A DNA stretch of 64,000 nucleotides from Tetrastigma voinierianum (Eukaryota; Streptophyta; Magnoliopsida; Vitales; Vitaceae): assembly GCA_016808115.1 (NCBI GenBank), contig JAEQBH010004557.1:62001-126000 (forward strand), given 5' to 3'. Of the stretch, positions 45,572-57,199 are shown in pieces. Position numbers and translations under genes: made by a program. The notes beneath the pieces are model-generated. The model was not told the DNA's origin and searched no databases. It saw nothing but the letters and a program-made list of their open reading frames with translations. Within the stretch, counting starts at the first letter, position 1. Each line of letters starts with the position of its first letter.

Positions 45572-46720
45572 ACCCACCCACCCCTACAGAAGTAATCTCT
45601 CTATGTTTTGCTAGCAGCAGCATCATTATTATTTTGAGGCCCTTTTCAGCACTATGCTCTTTCCATTTCATATGATTCTTTTACAGGTTCTCTTTTTTAA
45701 ATGATACATGAACTTGTAGGATGACTGGCGATTACAACAGCTATACAGAACCCCACCTTTTTCTTTTTCTTGTTTTGATTTTGGTTTTGGTTTTGGTTTG
45801 AAGGGCAGAACACTCACATGATTTAACCCTAAATCAAGTTAGGGCCTGAGAACATCCAAAGATCTTTGGGAGAACAAAACTATTCAAAGGGTTTAGGTTT
45901 GTGTTTTACATATATCTATTAAAATTTTGGATAGTATATTTCTACTAGAATCATATTATGGTACATGTGTGGTGATACTTACTGAAAAACAATGCATTCA
46001 TGGGAGGGGTTGGTGACCAAGTCCAAAATGTGCAACCTCACTAAGTCCTCGACATCCGACAAAGGTACCTCCTAAATAATGCAATTTCAAGCTAAAGGGG
46101 TCGACACAATCCAATTCCAACCAATTGGAGTAAATTGTGTGTTCGTACGAAAGTACCTTAAAAGTTAGAGAAAAAGGAAACTTAAGACAATCTAATCCAT
46201 TAAAAGAAAAGAAAATGATGTATCTGCAATTAGAAAAGGGAACTTAAAGGTATAAGACGTGTACTTCTACAGTGAATATAGTATCTTCTTATGTTCTTTT
46301 TGACAGCACTGAGCATTTGATTGTTAGGTTTGATAGTATCTTGCATTGTTCTATGAGGTTTTAAGTTAACGATTTGATAAATCTTTAATAGCCGCCAGTC
46401 TTGAGGGGACTTGGTGAAGACTGTTGAAGAGCAAACCTAAGGTGGAGCAAAACCAAACCTAAGATTGGACCAATTAAGTTACCTCTCAATTGACATAAAT
46501 CCATACCTTTCTCCTTATGAAGGTGGCATATTTATTCTGTATGAATTAGATTGTTTTGGATCCCCTTTTTTGTCTTAGCTAGACATAATTCTTTCCCTCG
46601 CAACTTTGAAGGATAAGCTTAGTTAGTCTAAGGCATTATTAGGGTTTAATCCAAGGATCAAGAATTCGATTTTCCTCATGATGACAGGAGATTTCTCTAA
46701 CAGTCAACTTCTAAGGCCCA
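45572..46720. other. 3' region of the EXS gene and intergenic DNA
   Basis: Directly after the stop comes a probable 3' UTR (T- and TG-rich, to about 45800, including repeats of TTTTGG near 45775-45800). The remainder has no recognised gene or transposon. Confidence 0.45.
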
Positions 46721-47114
46721 TAGAAAAGTGGAGGACTATTGTCAAAAAAAAAAAAAAAAGAAGGAAATTCCCTGGACTGGAAAGTGCGGCTCAAAGGAAG
46801 GAAACCCAATCAGTAGGACCAGCCAGACGTTAAAAAACAGCGGAACCCTGATTGTCCCAAAGCATAAACTTTGCAGGTCTTCCCCTTCCCCACCACCACC
46901 ATGTCGACAAAGTACCACAAACCCTTCGATACATTCCTTTCCTAGGCAGATTGGAATGTACACGTGTCAACCACCCACTTGGCCTTTCCACCTCATAACT
47001 CCCCCCTCCCCACCCTCCACCCCACATAGATGATAACTTTACGCCCCTCATTACAAGTAAGTAACAATACTCCTCCACCTCATATCAGCATCTCATCCTC
47101 CACCAATGTCCTAA

Positions 47115-48681
47115 ATGTTGGCCGTGGACGACGCCAACCACCACCGGTTCCAGCCGGACATGGCGGCCGGAACAGAGCCCACCACCACCCCTAGAGTCCT
47201 ATCTGTTATAGCTTTCGCTCTGGAAAGACTCGTAGCTCGAAATGAGGGGCTGGTGGCTGACTCCGCGGGGCTCTGGGGGCAGAGCTTGAACGTCTTTCAT
47301 GGCGTGAGCTCAACCAATCAGCAGCGCGTACTTTGAAGGTCTTTTACATTTTACGGTGGTCACTCGCCGAACGTTTCCGATTTGTGGCGTATGTCGACAT
47401 GAGCTGCTGCACAAACACCCTGACTCCTCGTCTGAACACTCTCTCAATGTTCTGAATTACGATCTTTGGCAAAAATTCGTGATTCGCACTCAGATGGCCG
47501 GTGATGTGTGTAGCTCTGCTCCTGCTCCACATACTTCGCAGCTTTATTCCACTTTTTCAATGGGTTTAGTGAAGAGGAGGTGTGCGTTTTTTGGGATTCA
47601 GAATGTTCGGGTTTGAGCTCCAAATCAGGGTTTGGTTGGGTTTTGTGGTTTTTCACCAGAAATAGGCTCTATTCATTTATTTTGAAAATTCGTGCACAAG
47701 AGAAATAGAGTCAGGCGAATTTGTAATTTAAAAAAGAAATATGTAACTAAGTGATAACGCCAAGTCATTTAAATTATTATTCCCTTGCAAATGAACCAAA
47801 ATTTGAAGTATCTCAGTTAACCTTGAATTTCAGATCTTTTTTAAATAATACCCAGTTAATTAAAGTAGTACTTGGTGTACTTTTTTCTGTATCATTGAAG
47901 GTTTTTTATTTCTTCTATCAAATATTTTTAAAATTAGGAAATTTGGAGTTTGATTTTACTTATCTCTGTTCTGAAACCCTAAATAAATTGATAAATCCCA
48001 TAACTTAGGAGCTTGTTTAGTTTTGTTTCTGAAAATTGCTCTTGAAAAGGTTTTTTTGAAAACAAAAAAAAAAAAAAAATACCATTTTCATGTTTTTGTA
48101 AACTGTTTTTATTACTTGAATTTAGTGCTTTTTGTATTTTTCTACATAGGAAAAACCTGGGGTCCTATTTTTCTTACTCTCTTTATTTTTTGAGAACAAA
48201 AACATTTAAAAAAAAATAGAAACCAAACAGATAGTAACTTCTCCCTGAAATGAAATTGTGGCATTTCCCTCTCTTTTATCAGCAAATTCAAAAGTGGGTT
48301 TTGTTCCATAGATTGATTGTGTGTTCTGATTTTTGGAGGATTCATTGAAATTCAAGTTCTCCTTTGATCTTGGTTGAGATTCTTGAAATGAAATGGCAGG
48401 CACTACACAACAATGCATTCTTTACCATGAGGTAGAGAGTGAGAGCCGTAATGAGCTGAACAGACTGGAAATAGAGATGCTGTTCATGTTGGATTCGGAG
48501 TGGTGGTGAGCTCTAGGGTGTTAGAGCTACTGCTTTGCAGCCTTTGGAGAAGGAGATGCTCTGGAATGGCGCTGGACACAGGTTGGAGAAACCCATTCTT
48601 CCCACCTCTGTTGACCAAGTCACTGAATTCTCTGTTGAAGATACACAAACTTCTTCTTCACCACCTCTAATGGCGGACTGA
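47115..48681 (+). pseudogene. Cyclin-U1-1 / CYCP2;1-like gene, two exons, many small indels
   Basis: P/U-type cyclins bind CDKA-type kinases and link nutrient or phosphate state to the cell cycle. Exon 1 (47115 to about 47507) starts MLAVDDANHHRFQPDMA and includes TPRVLSVIAFALERLVARNE and SLNVFHGV, matching the CYCU1-1 N-terminus. The frame is lost right after FHGV. Out-of-frame relics LLHKHPDS and SLNV mark the cyclin box. Exon 2 (48400-48681) begins after AAATGGCAG| and contains out-of-frame HYNN and ELNRLEIEMLFMLD. Toward its end it reads MLWNGAGHRLEKPILPTSVD and stops PPLMAD. At least five frame-changing deletions are needed to explain it. Retained codon words suggest recent damage or sequence error. 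Confidence 0.75.
48008..48234. mobile_element. Degenerate MITE-like element in the cyclin intron
   Basis: Left GGAGCTTGTTTAGTTTTGTTTCT and reverse complement of right CTATCTGTTTGGTTTCTATTTT are imperfect inverted ends about 225 bp apart. Internal A- and T-runs. Flanks TTA/TAA are not identical, so confidence is limited. Confidence 0.4.
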
Positions 48682-48696
48682 CTCATTTTCACTGCT

Positions 48697-48731
48697 TTCT
48701 TCTTCTTCTTCTTCTTCCTCTTCTTCCTCAT
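48697..48731 (+). repeat. CTT/TCC microsatellite after the cyclin stop
   Basis: TTCTTCTTCTTCTTCTTC followed by CTCTTCTTCCTC, starting 16 bp after the stop codon, in the probable 3' UTR. Confidence 0.7.
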
Positions 48732-48734
48732 CAC

Positions 48735-49859
48735 ATGAGGATGTAATGTAGTAGGAAATTGGATTAACTCCCTTGTGTTTTTGGCTGTATTAGAATAGAA
48801 GAGAATTGAAAATCACGGGCTTCATATTTTTTTGTACAATTGTAAAATTCCATTCAACATGCTTTCAGATTCATATGAATTCTTGGTTCAACCTTTATTT
48901 TATTTTTTTATAATATTTTCTTATCCTTTTAGTACTTTTTACAAAACCAAACATAATCTTTCCTTTTTAAAACTGTTTTCTATTATAAAAAATAAGAAGA
49001 ACAAAGAAAACTAGGAGAACATGTTTGGTTCTCGGTCTTTCTTTGTCTACTAAGGAGTACAAAATCTCAGGAGTCGGAGGAGAATAACAGAGCAGTTTTG
49101 AGCACATCGAAGCATATTTGAAGCTTTTGCACTGCTGTTTTAGCGGTATCGGCTGGTTATTGTTTGATTATTGTTTTTGAAAACAATTTTTGAAAACACG
49201 ATGAACATAATTTTAGCATTCTCTAAAAATTGTTTTCTTAATATAATGTTTTTTATGTTCTTTATATTGTTTTTAAGAACAAAAAAAAGAAAGCGTAATA
49301 CTGGCTTATGTTTTTATGTTTCTTTGTTTCGCTTAATTTTGAGAAGCATGAGCAATTTTAAAAAGCAAATAACAAATAGTCGTAATTTTGCAAATAAAAA
49401 TCTTTATTATTATAATTTTGTAAAGGGATTTATTATGTTGTAAGTGGATTAAAATTTATCTATATTGTCATGAATACATTTATGATATCATAAAATGAAG
49501 GAAATAAAAATAAATTTATATTGTAAAAGAAAATTATAACAATATTTATCGTATTTGCAAACTATTTAAATTATTTTGATGATCTATAATTGTGAAAGTG
49601 AAATAAAAAACTCAATCTAACATAACCTCCAACTTGAGTTATTCAACACAAATCTATTATTATTTTTGCATTTTTTTCACTACCTTTCCTTTTATGAAAA
49701 ATAATTTAGGCATTTAATGAAAGTTGAAACCTATACAAGCCTAGACAATGTTTTAAAAACAATGCATGGTTCATCATACTAGTTCAATCGCCAATAGGAA
49801 TATTTTATCGATTCGATTATCATTCAAACACTTCATCGAGAATGAGCAAATTAAATAGA
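48735..49859. other. Intergenic AT-rich DNA
   Basis: No gene recognised. Contains GGAGAACATGTTTGGTTCTC-like words near 49015 and 49195 that recall MITE termini, but no paired ends were established. Confidence 0.4.
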
Positions 49860-50889
49860 TTGAAGTAGCGATGGGTCAGCCATAGCGTGCGTGAGAACCG
49901 GGCGTCCTTGGCCCCAGGTTTGAGAGGATAAAGGCTTGACGATAAAAGGCATAAAGCTGACCCATCAATATGCCACCTGAGAAACTACGAAGGCCAGTCG
50001 GGGACTCGGTTCCTCACGTCACGGCGGTGTCGCTGTCCAAAGCCATGTCATCCCGAGGAAATAACGCCAACTTCCCTAATTAAATCTTCACCAATTAGGA
50101 AATAAGATATTTCTAATAATTTGTTCGTCAGTACTCACTTGTGTCCGGTGATAGGGAGAGGAGAGAGGAGGAGGAGATGGCGGCGAGGCGAGATGTAATA
50201 GTGTCGTCGTCTAGCGGGAAGGAGTTGTCGATTATCAGCGATGTGGGTTAGCGATGAAGGAAAGAAAATCCTGCGCCGATGGGAGAAATATCCAATATCT
50301 CGTCGTCGGTAGGAAAGTTGTCATGATCGTAGTCATAAATATACAAACTGCATCCCGTATTCGATTGAAGATGCACTATGATGATTACGTCATAGCGGTT
50401 GATCTTAACCTGCTTGAAGTCGAAGGAATTGACAAGCGTCGGAGAGGTAATGGCGATCCGAGTCAATCCTTTTGTTTTCGTTTTGCGGGGAGGATCCGAC
50501 ATCGAGAGAGGAGCAATGGACGGCCTAGCAATTCCATGAAAAACTGTAGCCAATTTCGATTGAAAAAACATCATCATAAACGATTTACTATTAATCGAAC
50601 GATTCAACTAAGGGTTAGGTTCCTTCAACAAAAATTGGGTTTTGACAAAAATTGTTCTTAATAGAACAACACAGATTGGCATTTAAATTCCCAATAACAA
50701 GACGTAGCGCAAAAGATAAAGATGGTGATCTTATATTGAATTATAGTGATTGGTAAAAGATTTAAAGGAATTGTCAAATATAAATAAATTTTTAAAAATT
50801 GAATATTTAATTAGAAAAATAAAGAAAATTATGGTTTTTTTTTGAAAAATCCAATAAAGAAAAATGCTGTCCATAAGTGAAGATTTGTT
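49860..50889. other. Intergenic DNA with a CpG-rich patch
   Basis: 49890-50660 is richer in G, C and CpG than its surroundings (for example ATGGCGGCGAGGCGAG at about 50177, TCGTCGTCTAGCGGG). Overlapping open frames of 119-135 codons exist on both strands at 50248-50661, but neither matches a family I know and there is no supporting splice structure. Function unknown. Confidence 0.35.
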
Positions 50890-51300
50890 TTTTGAAAAAA
50901 GAGATAATTTAATTGATTCAAATTAGCCGGGTGATATAAATACGAGAATCAAATTAGTTAAAAATTTTAAAAGATGAAATGACACTCGGGTAATAGCATA
51001 ATAGATCGGCTTAAAGCTTACACGTTTGATAGTGCATAATGACTAGAATCTTTATTAATCTAATTCTATAACATATTGAGTATGATGTGGTACGATTTGT
51101 TGTCTTTATCGATTGAAATATGTTTTTCTTTTGTTTGAATTGTCTCATAAGTAAGCATCGCAACAAGTCAATGAGAAAACAAATTTTTAAGTATCAAGAC
51201 AACCCACCTTACATGCTAAATGCAACAAAAGATGACACAAGCTACCCAGCTGTAATGAGCAGCCGACAAAAAACATGAAAACCAATTTTTACACCCAAAT
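50890..51300 (+). repeat. Dispersed repeat A, copy 3
   Basis: Shares GATAATTTAATTGATTCAA, GATATAAATA, GAATCAAATTAGTTAAAAA, GGTAATAGCATAAT, TTAAAGCTTA, TAATGACTAGAAT and TTGAAATATGTTTTTC with the copies at 16150 and 31900. It abuts the copia LTR at about 51304. Confidence 0.6.
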
Positions 51301-51303
51301 ATG

Positions 51304-51561
51304 TGTGGAAAAATCACTTTATTAAGAAAAATGGATAGAAAGTGTGAAAAGTGAAATAAATGAAAAAGTGAATTGTTTTATGTGTTGATTAATATGCCAC
51401 ATATATTGGCTGAGTTACAATGAATATGGATCAAATTATTATAAAAATAGGAAACTAATGAAACTTAGAAAAGAATAGAAACTAAATAACATAAAGATAT
51501 TGTTATGTCGTAAATAGGAAACTAAAAGCAGCCAAGGTTGGATGTTGAAAGCGTCCCAACA
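51304..51561 (-). mobile_element. 3' LTR of the second copia element
   Basis: On the minus strand TGTTGGGACGCTTTCAACATCC marks the LTR start, preceded by a polypurine-like CTTGAAGAGGGG (forward 51562-51573). The inner end near 51304 (TGTGTGG on the forward strand) is approximate. Confidence 0.65.
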
Positions 51562-51579
51562 CCCCTCTTCAAGTTGGAG

Positions 51580-52701
51580 CTAGGGTTGAGATATCAAGCA
51601 CACCCAACTTGCTAAGTATGCGACAAAGCCTCGCTCAGTGGTTTTGGTAAAAATATGCGCTAATCGAATTAGTGGGAGCATAAAAATGATGGCGGGTGAT
51701 GAGACCAACTTGTACATCTTTTTCGCGAAGAGTGATAAGATTTCTGAAATATGTTTGAGCACATTCATGAAAGACGGATTAAACTGTGTAGAGTGAAACT
51801 TTTATTGTCACGGTGGACAAAATTAATTGTGGTGACCACACCAAGATCATGGCAAGAATGTAATGTGGCAGCCATTGTAATTCCGATGTTAAAACAACGA
51901 GTGCGTAGTATTCGACCTCGTGACCTGACTGAGACATAAATTGATTTGTTTTCCAGGGTTTTCCAAGAAACGAGGACTTGAGCGCAGGAGCATGACAAAA
52001 TAGCGGATTTGTTGAATGGCGAGTTGGCGTGGGACACCGACCTTGATCCCGGTCGGCATGCCGACGAGGAGAGGGGCTAGATGCGAGAAGAAAAGGAGCC
52101 ATGACCAACACTTTTAAGGTGGCGCAAAACCAGATGTGTATCTAAATAAAAGTGGAGTCAAATGTGGATTGTTCATGTGAATTGACTAAGGTATTAACAA
52201 CATATTGGATGTTAGGTCGATAGCGTTAAATATAGAAGGCGATCGATGAGGCGACGATAAATGTTTTGGATCAAAGAGAGAGGTTCCATCATATGGGACG
52301 AGAAGGTGAAGTGTGTTGTTCCATTGGAAAAATAGGGGCGAAAGAACCCAGCATCAAGAGGGAGGATAAATATCAAGAACACCACTTTCTTTGGCATGAG
52401 AGAGAAATTGTTTGGACAGTGAGACTTCATTTAAAATAACAAAAGGGTCCAAGGTCCTTACGATAGAAAGGATTGAGCTAAATTCATTTACTCTCGGGAG
52501 ATATGATAAACGGATTGTTTCTTGTGATCTATGACTTAATATGTTGATGCTTGAGGATAAAGGAATAGGGTTTGGGTGCTTTTTAATAAGTAAAGAAATA
52601 TTATAATAAATGAGATTGCGAAAACCTTTTCGAATGGTGGAAGAGAAAAGCCGGCGGAACCATTGGCGGCTTTGCTTCAAGTCATGAAGTGATTTATTCA
52701 T
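51580..52701 (-). pseudogene. Second copia element: RT and RNase H
   Basis: LNKSLHDLKQSRQWFRRLFS-type words at 52701-52640 and LLIKKHPNPI nearby are RT, followed by VNEFSSILS and FLSHAKESGVLDIYPP in the RT tail. VLVSWKTLENKS (about 51980-51940) and IFTKTTERG (about 51645) are RNase H and C-terminal words. Frame breaks throughout. Confidence 0.75.
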
Positions 52702-53468
52702 AAATTTACAGAAACATAAGTATTGGCTTTTAATCTAGAAAAACGAGGAGGGTGCAGTTTTCAAATGTAACCCTCTCTTGTGAGTAGTCTGTAGATGCAT
52801 TCACATTTTGTCAGGGTTGATGTAAGGAGCCAATCTCGGAATAGCGCGAAGAAGTAGGCGGGATAGCGATGGGTTTTATTGCGGGTAAATGTATCATGAT
52901 AGTGTCAGCCCCTGCTTTGAGTGTAGCATTTAATGACGATGCCTTTCCCAACGTTCAATTGAACCATCAGAGACTTATACCAGATTTTATGCATCCATTT
53001 ACAGATAAAGTGTTTCATAAGGAAGTGACGAGGTCGTGGTGAGCTCAAGTGCTGGATTTGTTAGCCATGGCCTCACGGCTGATGTTTCAAATTTCATGAC
53101 TTGTAGAAAGAAAGGATGGGTGGTTCATTTGCAGAAGTTTGTGATGGTTGAAAGAAATGTTTGATGTGATTGTTTAAAACGAGATAAAGAAAAATATCGA
53201 TTAAGAGAAAACTTGGTGGAAGAAGAAACTTGGTTGCAAACATAATCCTGAAGATAAGGTGGTGGACCACGGTTACGTTCCGGGGTGATTTGAAATTTTC
53301 TGATGGTGGTGCAGTATGATCATGACAAGGGGAAGAGAAGAATCAATGATAAGGATTTGCTGTGGAGAGAATTGGAGAGTGTTAAAGCGAGAATATGAAT
53401 GGTGAAAACAGAAACTATGATGATTACGAAAGATTAAGTTTCCACGGCGTTCTTGGACAGTGTGATTA

Positions 53469-54300
53469 TCATCGGCGTGATGAAAGTGGTTGCTTTATGG
53501 AAGATGAAGGATGTAAATAGCGATAGCAAGGCTTCACTGCCGTGGCCATGACGTCGTGGAATACATAGATGTGGTAGAGCCCACAAATCATATATGACAC
53601 ACCCTTTTTTGCTAAAAGGGATGGCGCCGAGAGAAGATGCCGCGGTTTGCGTTGATCAAATTTGTGCCGAATGTGCGCTTTATTTTGGCGAAACATAAGC
53701 TCAACCCAAAAAAGACTGAGGGAATACGAAGGATGGGACAATCCCAGGTAATATTTTAGCGAGGGGTTATGCTGGGGTGGAGTTGGATTTTTATTGTGAT
53801 GATACTTAGCTGTTTGCCAGGCCCGTTTACTCCCAAAGAAAGTGGTAAACCGGCTTGGTGTAAAGCGTGCGGGCCTTTATCAGTGGCGTGTTTCTACCGA
53901 TCAAGCTAGCATTTGTTCGGGGAGGTTTCAATGCAACTTCTTTGATGGGAAATTCCATTGTCATGCATCAAGTTTGAATTTTTCTTAGAAAGTATTACGT
54001 GCTTTAATGACCGGATTGAATGACGGTGCCGGCGAAGCATGCTCTCCATTGCCGGGATTAATTCGAACAAGGTACGGTATTGAAATTGACGGTGGAGTTT
54101 GATAAGAAAATGAGTTGGCACCGTAACAGATTTTTACGTTTTATTGTTCGTGAAATATATCCAGCCGTTGTGAATAATGTCCTGTGGTTAAGGAAGCGAG
54201 AACGATGGTGATGAAGTAACGAAGGAAAGCACCCGAAATGTCAAACATGTGACAATTTAAAAAACAATGGAAGAAGAGAACATACTATGGGAAAAAAATG
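53469..54300 (-). pseudogene. Second copia element: integrase
   Basis: NAHIRHKFDQRKPRHLL-type words, GVSYMICGLYHIYVFHDV (53660-53560), and further upstream NLMHDNGISHQRSCIETSP (about 53995-53910), the integrase core around the NG.xHQ motif. Decayed. Confidence 0.75.
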
Positions 54301-54693
54301 TGGGATTGTTTTTCTTATGAGACAAACTATCACGAAGCAAGGTACTTAAACCTGGTAATATCTTGGGAAATTTACTAGAAAGAACAAAGCAGAAGTTTTG
54401 TTGGATGTCCCAAATGAGCATGAAACATCAAATTATTAAAAATTTTAGAAAGAAAAAACAATTAGAAACTAAAAGGGCATCAAGAAGAAGGTGAAGGTGT
54501 CACCAAGGCACTAACCACGACCATTGGTCTTTGCTTGGTTGTGGTCTGAGAAATAAGCCGAGAAAGAAGAAAAAATTACATCACAATGAATTGATTTTGT
54601 CAATTGTGATATGGATAAAATATTGTATTTGAAAGATGGTATATAAAAAAACATTTGTAAGTGTTAATAAGGCAGAATAACATACAGTGCCCA

Positions 54694-56864
54694 TGTCATG
54701 CCCCTACCCCCACACAGGCGAAGGGGTCGACATGGGATGAGACTCTTTAACTGCTTTCTAACCTTGGTGGACCCATTTCATATATAAATCCATAAGGAAA
54801 ATAAGGAAATTATAGTACTACCACCAAGTGGTGTTTAAAGTCTATATATACGTAATAGGTCCCATATACTTGTTGCCCATACCAGGCACTATTCACCAAA
54901 GAAACTTTTACATTTTTGCATTCTAAAGCCCAACAAAACCATCGGGGTGGACTGGGTGGCACGTGGTGGCCTGGCGAGAAGTACAAATACCAGGAATCCT
55001 CTTGGGTACTTTACACAAATGAAACAGGCGGGTGCTAAGCTTTATAACAGTGGAAACAGGATAATAGATATGACCACTTGGTGATTATATTTATGATACA
55101 TATAACACTTATAATCCCATAATAATACGGGTTGCATGTATAACCTAAATTCTTATCTGAGTTTTCATATAGCAAAATTTTATAACAAGTTTTCATATCT
55201 CAAGTGGAGTTCAAGCAAGGATCTTATCTGAGAGGTACCACGTGGGTACAATAGAAACGAGCATAGCTGGAAGATTACGCTTATGCTTTCTTATTCAAAC
55301 TGCATTGATAATATTCTTACCATATAAATGTTTTCTTTTAGCGTAGCACTTGATAACAATGAATGAGAGGACCTTAACATAATAGGTGCTGCCGAAGGTA
55401 GCGTACGATCTTGCGAGCGGAGATTATTCGAGAAGCACAATGTGCACGCCCGTGCTTGAAGTCTTGGTGGCACTAGCGATCTTGGTAACAGCGATCGAGG
55501 AGACGTGCACGCCCGGCGTCAACCACGAAGTGGCGCGTACCGCTGGTAGAGATCTTGAAGCATTGAGAGCAGAGGCGTGCTGCCGCGCGTGCGGAAGAGT
55601 CTTGTGGCATAATGTAAGAACCACATTGTCATGGCGAAAAGCGATGCTTATTCATTCACTATCCGTTGGCTGGCAAAACGCTAATTATATGTGTTTCCGA
55701 CTTGGTATTTTTATTCTTAATTATATTAGCAAATAAGGCGAAAACATTGTTTGCCGCGATAGGATCGTGAGACAAAGCGAGCTTTGCGAACAACGTGAAC
55801 CGAGCAATTTTACATACACTTGTATGCATGGCCATACGGACCGGGACCCTTTCATTCGCGCGGTAGGATCCTCATTAATCCAATGGATGATTGCTAGAAT
55901 TCTGGAAGAATAGGGGAAGACAAAGCACGGGATTGTAGGGCGGAGTAGTGGACCTTAAACAACTTTGAGTATAGAACCGACTTTTGAGTACTATTGGTGC
56001 CGACTTTGATGCTGTTTACTCAGTCGATCTTGGTACTCAGCACCGCAATGCGGTACTCAGCATCCTCTGGACCTTAAACCACTTTGAGTATCGGTACTCA
56101 ACTTTCAATACCGGTACTTAACATCATCTGGACCAAAAACAGCTTTGAGTACCGATACTAAATATCCTTTGGACCAAAAACATCTTTGAGCACCGCTACT
56201 CAATATCCTCTAGACCAAAACAACTTTGAGTACCGGTACTCACTTGCAATTTCTGTAGGTTTGCCTCTTTTCACCCAAAATTTCCAACCAAAACCTAAAA
56301 CCAACCACAAAACTAAACCAACACCAACAAAAATCACTTTTATATAGAGATAGGGTTCTTCTAACCCAAACATAGGCAAATAGAGATTTAGGAGGGTTTC
56401 CTAACCAACAAATCCATACATTCCATACACAAACCTAAATAAGTATCCATACAAGTAATCCATACTAACAAATATTAGGGAGTTTGAGCTGGATTTTCTT
56501 TCTTCTCTTTACAGCGAACAATTGGAAACCAAAAAATAATGTGAAGCCTCACTCCTCCATTGTAATTGCCCTAACCAAATGAGAAAAAAATACTTACATA
56601 AATCTCTATAAGACCATGCTTGGTCTTATCCCATTGTAAATTTCCATTTTTGCTATTTGGTCCTTCTTTCTATTGCAAATCAACACATCAATCCACACAA
56701 TAACATCATCTAATTGTTTGTGACTTTAGGTCCTCGTTTTACAAATTACCAATTTAACCTTTTACCCATTTTTTTGCAACCATTTCCAGAAAAATGCAAA
56801 TTTTACTTATATTACCCTAAACATGTAATAAACTACTAAGGTGTAATTTTACGGGGGTCTTACT
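54694..56864 (-). mobile_element. 3' LTR of the Tekay-like gypsy element
   Basis: About 2.17 kb. The forward strand starts TGTCATGCCCCTACCCC and ends near GGGGGTCTTACTAACT. It shares CATAAGGAAA, TACTACCACCAAGTGGTGTT, GATATGACCACTTG and TTTCATATCTCA with the right-hand copy. It carries a tandem repeat near its middle. Confidence 0.7.
55945..56255. repeat. Tandem repeat, about 41 bp unit, in the gypsy LTR
   Basis: Diverged head-to-tail units built around TGGACCAAAAACA, CTTTGAGTACCGGTACTCA and ATCCTCT. The best-kept neighbours (about 56131-56171 and 56172-56212) are both 41 bp. Earlier units use CTTAAAC in place of CAAAAAC. Confidence 0.8.
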
Positions 56865-56905
56865 AACTCTCCCCTTAAAAGAATTTCGTCTCGAAATTCA
56901 TACTG
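56865..56905 (-). other. Polypurine tract and pol end of the gypsy element
   Basis: The minus strand reads GAATTTCGAGACGAAATTC followed by TTTTAAGGGGAG just before the LTR. The FEDE-like pol terminus next to a purine run is typical of Tekay/Del elements. Confidence 0.6.
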
Positions 56906-57199
56906 GCTCGAAAAGAAGTTCGCGGGTATTGTGTCCTCATACATTAACTTTTTTTTTCACTTCACGGATATTAGTTACACATAATCTATTATTGTACAAT
57001 CAACCCTCATGTTCAAGCTACACTTCTACCATAGTGGAGTCTTGTCTCCATTTCGACTAATTGTACATTGTTGTAACTTGACATCATTTTCGAGCATGCG
57101 ATCATCATTTACTTGGCTTCAGTTGTAGCTTTGAATTGAGCTAACAAAGCTCATCGATTCAAATCACTCCATGTACATTCTTTCGAGACAACCATAATC

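Larger units (their letters stand above)
51304..54460 (-). mobile_element. Second minus-strand Ty1/copia element, decayed and truncated
   Basis: In minus-strand order: GAG-pre-integrase (HAHLGHPTKLLLCS-like, about 54400), integrase (54300-53469), RT (52701-52354) and RNase H end (52037-51580). A polypurine tract and LTR starting TGTTGGGACGC at 51561 complete it. Gag and the 5' LTR are not recognisable; the left edge of a gypsy LTR at 54694 lies just upstream. All frames are broken. Confidence 0.8.

Noticed and set aside
46728..47033. Proline- and serine-rich open frame of 101 codons
   Set aside because: It starts in a poly-A tract and runs through the C-rich upstream or 5' leader of the cyclin gene; the low-complexity composition explains the frame.
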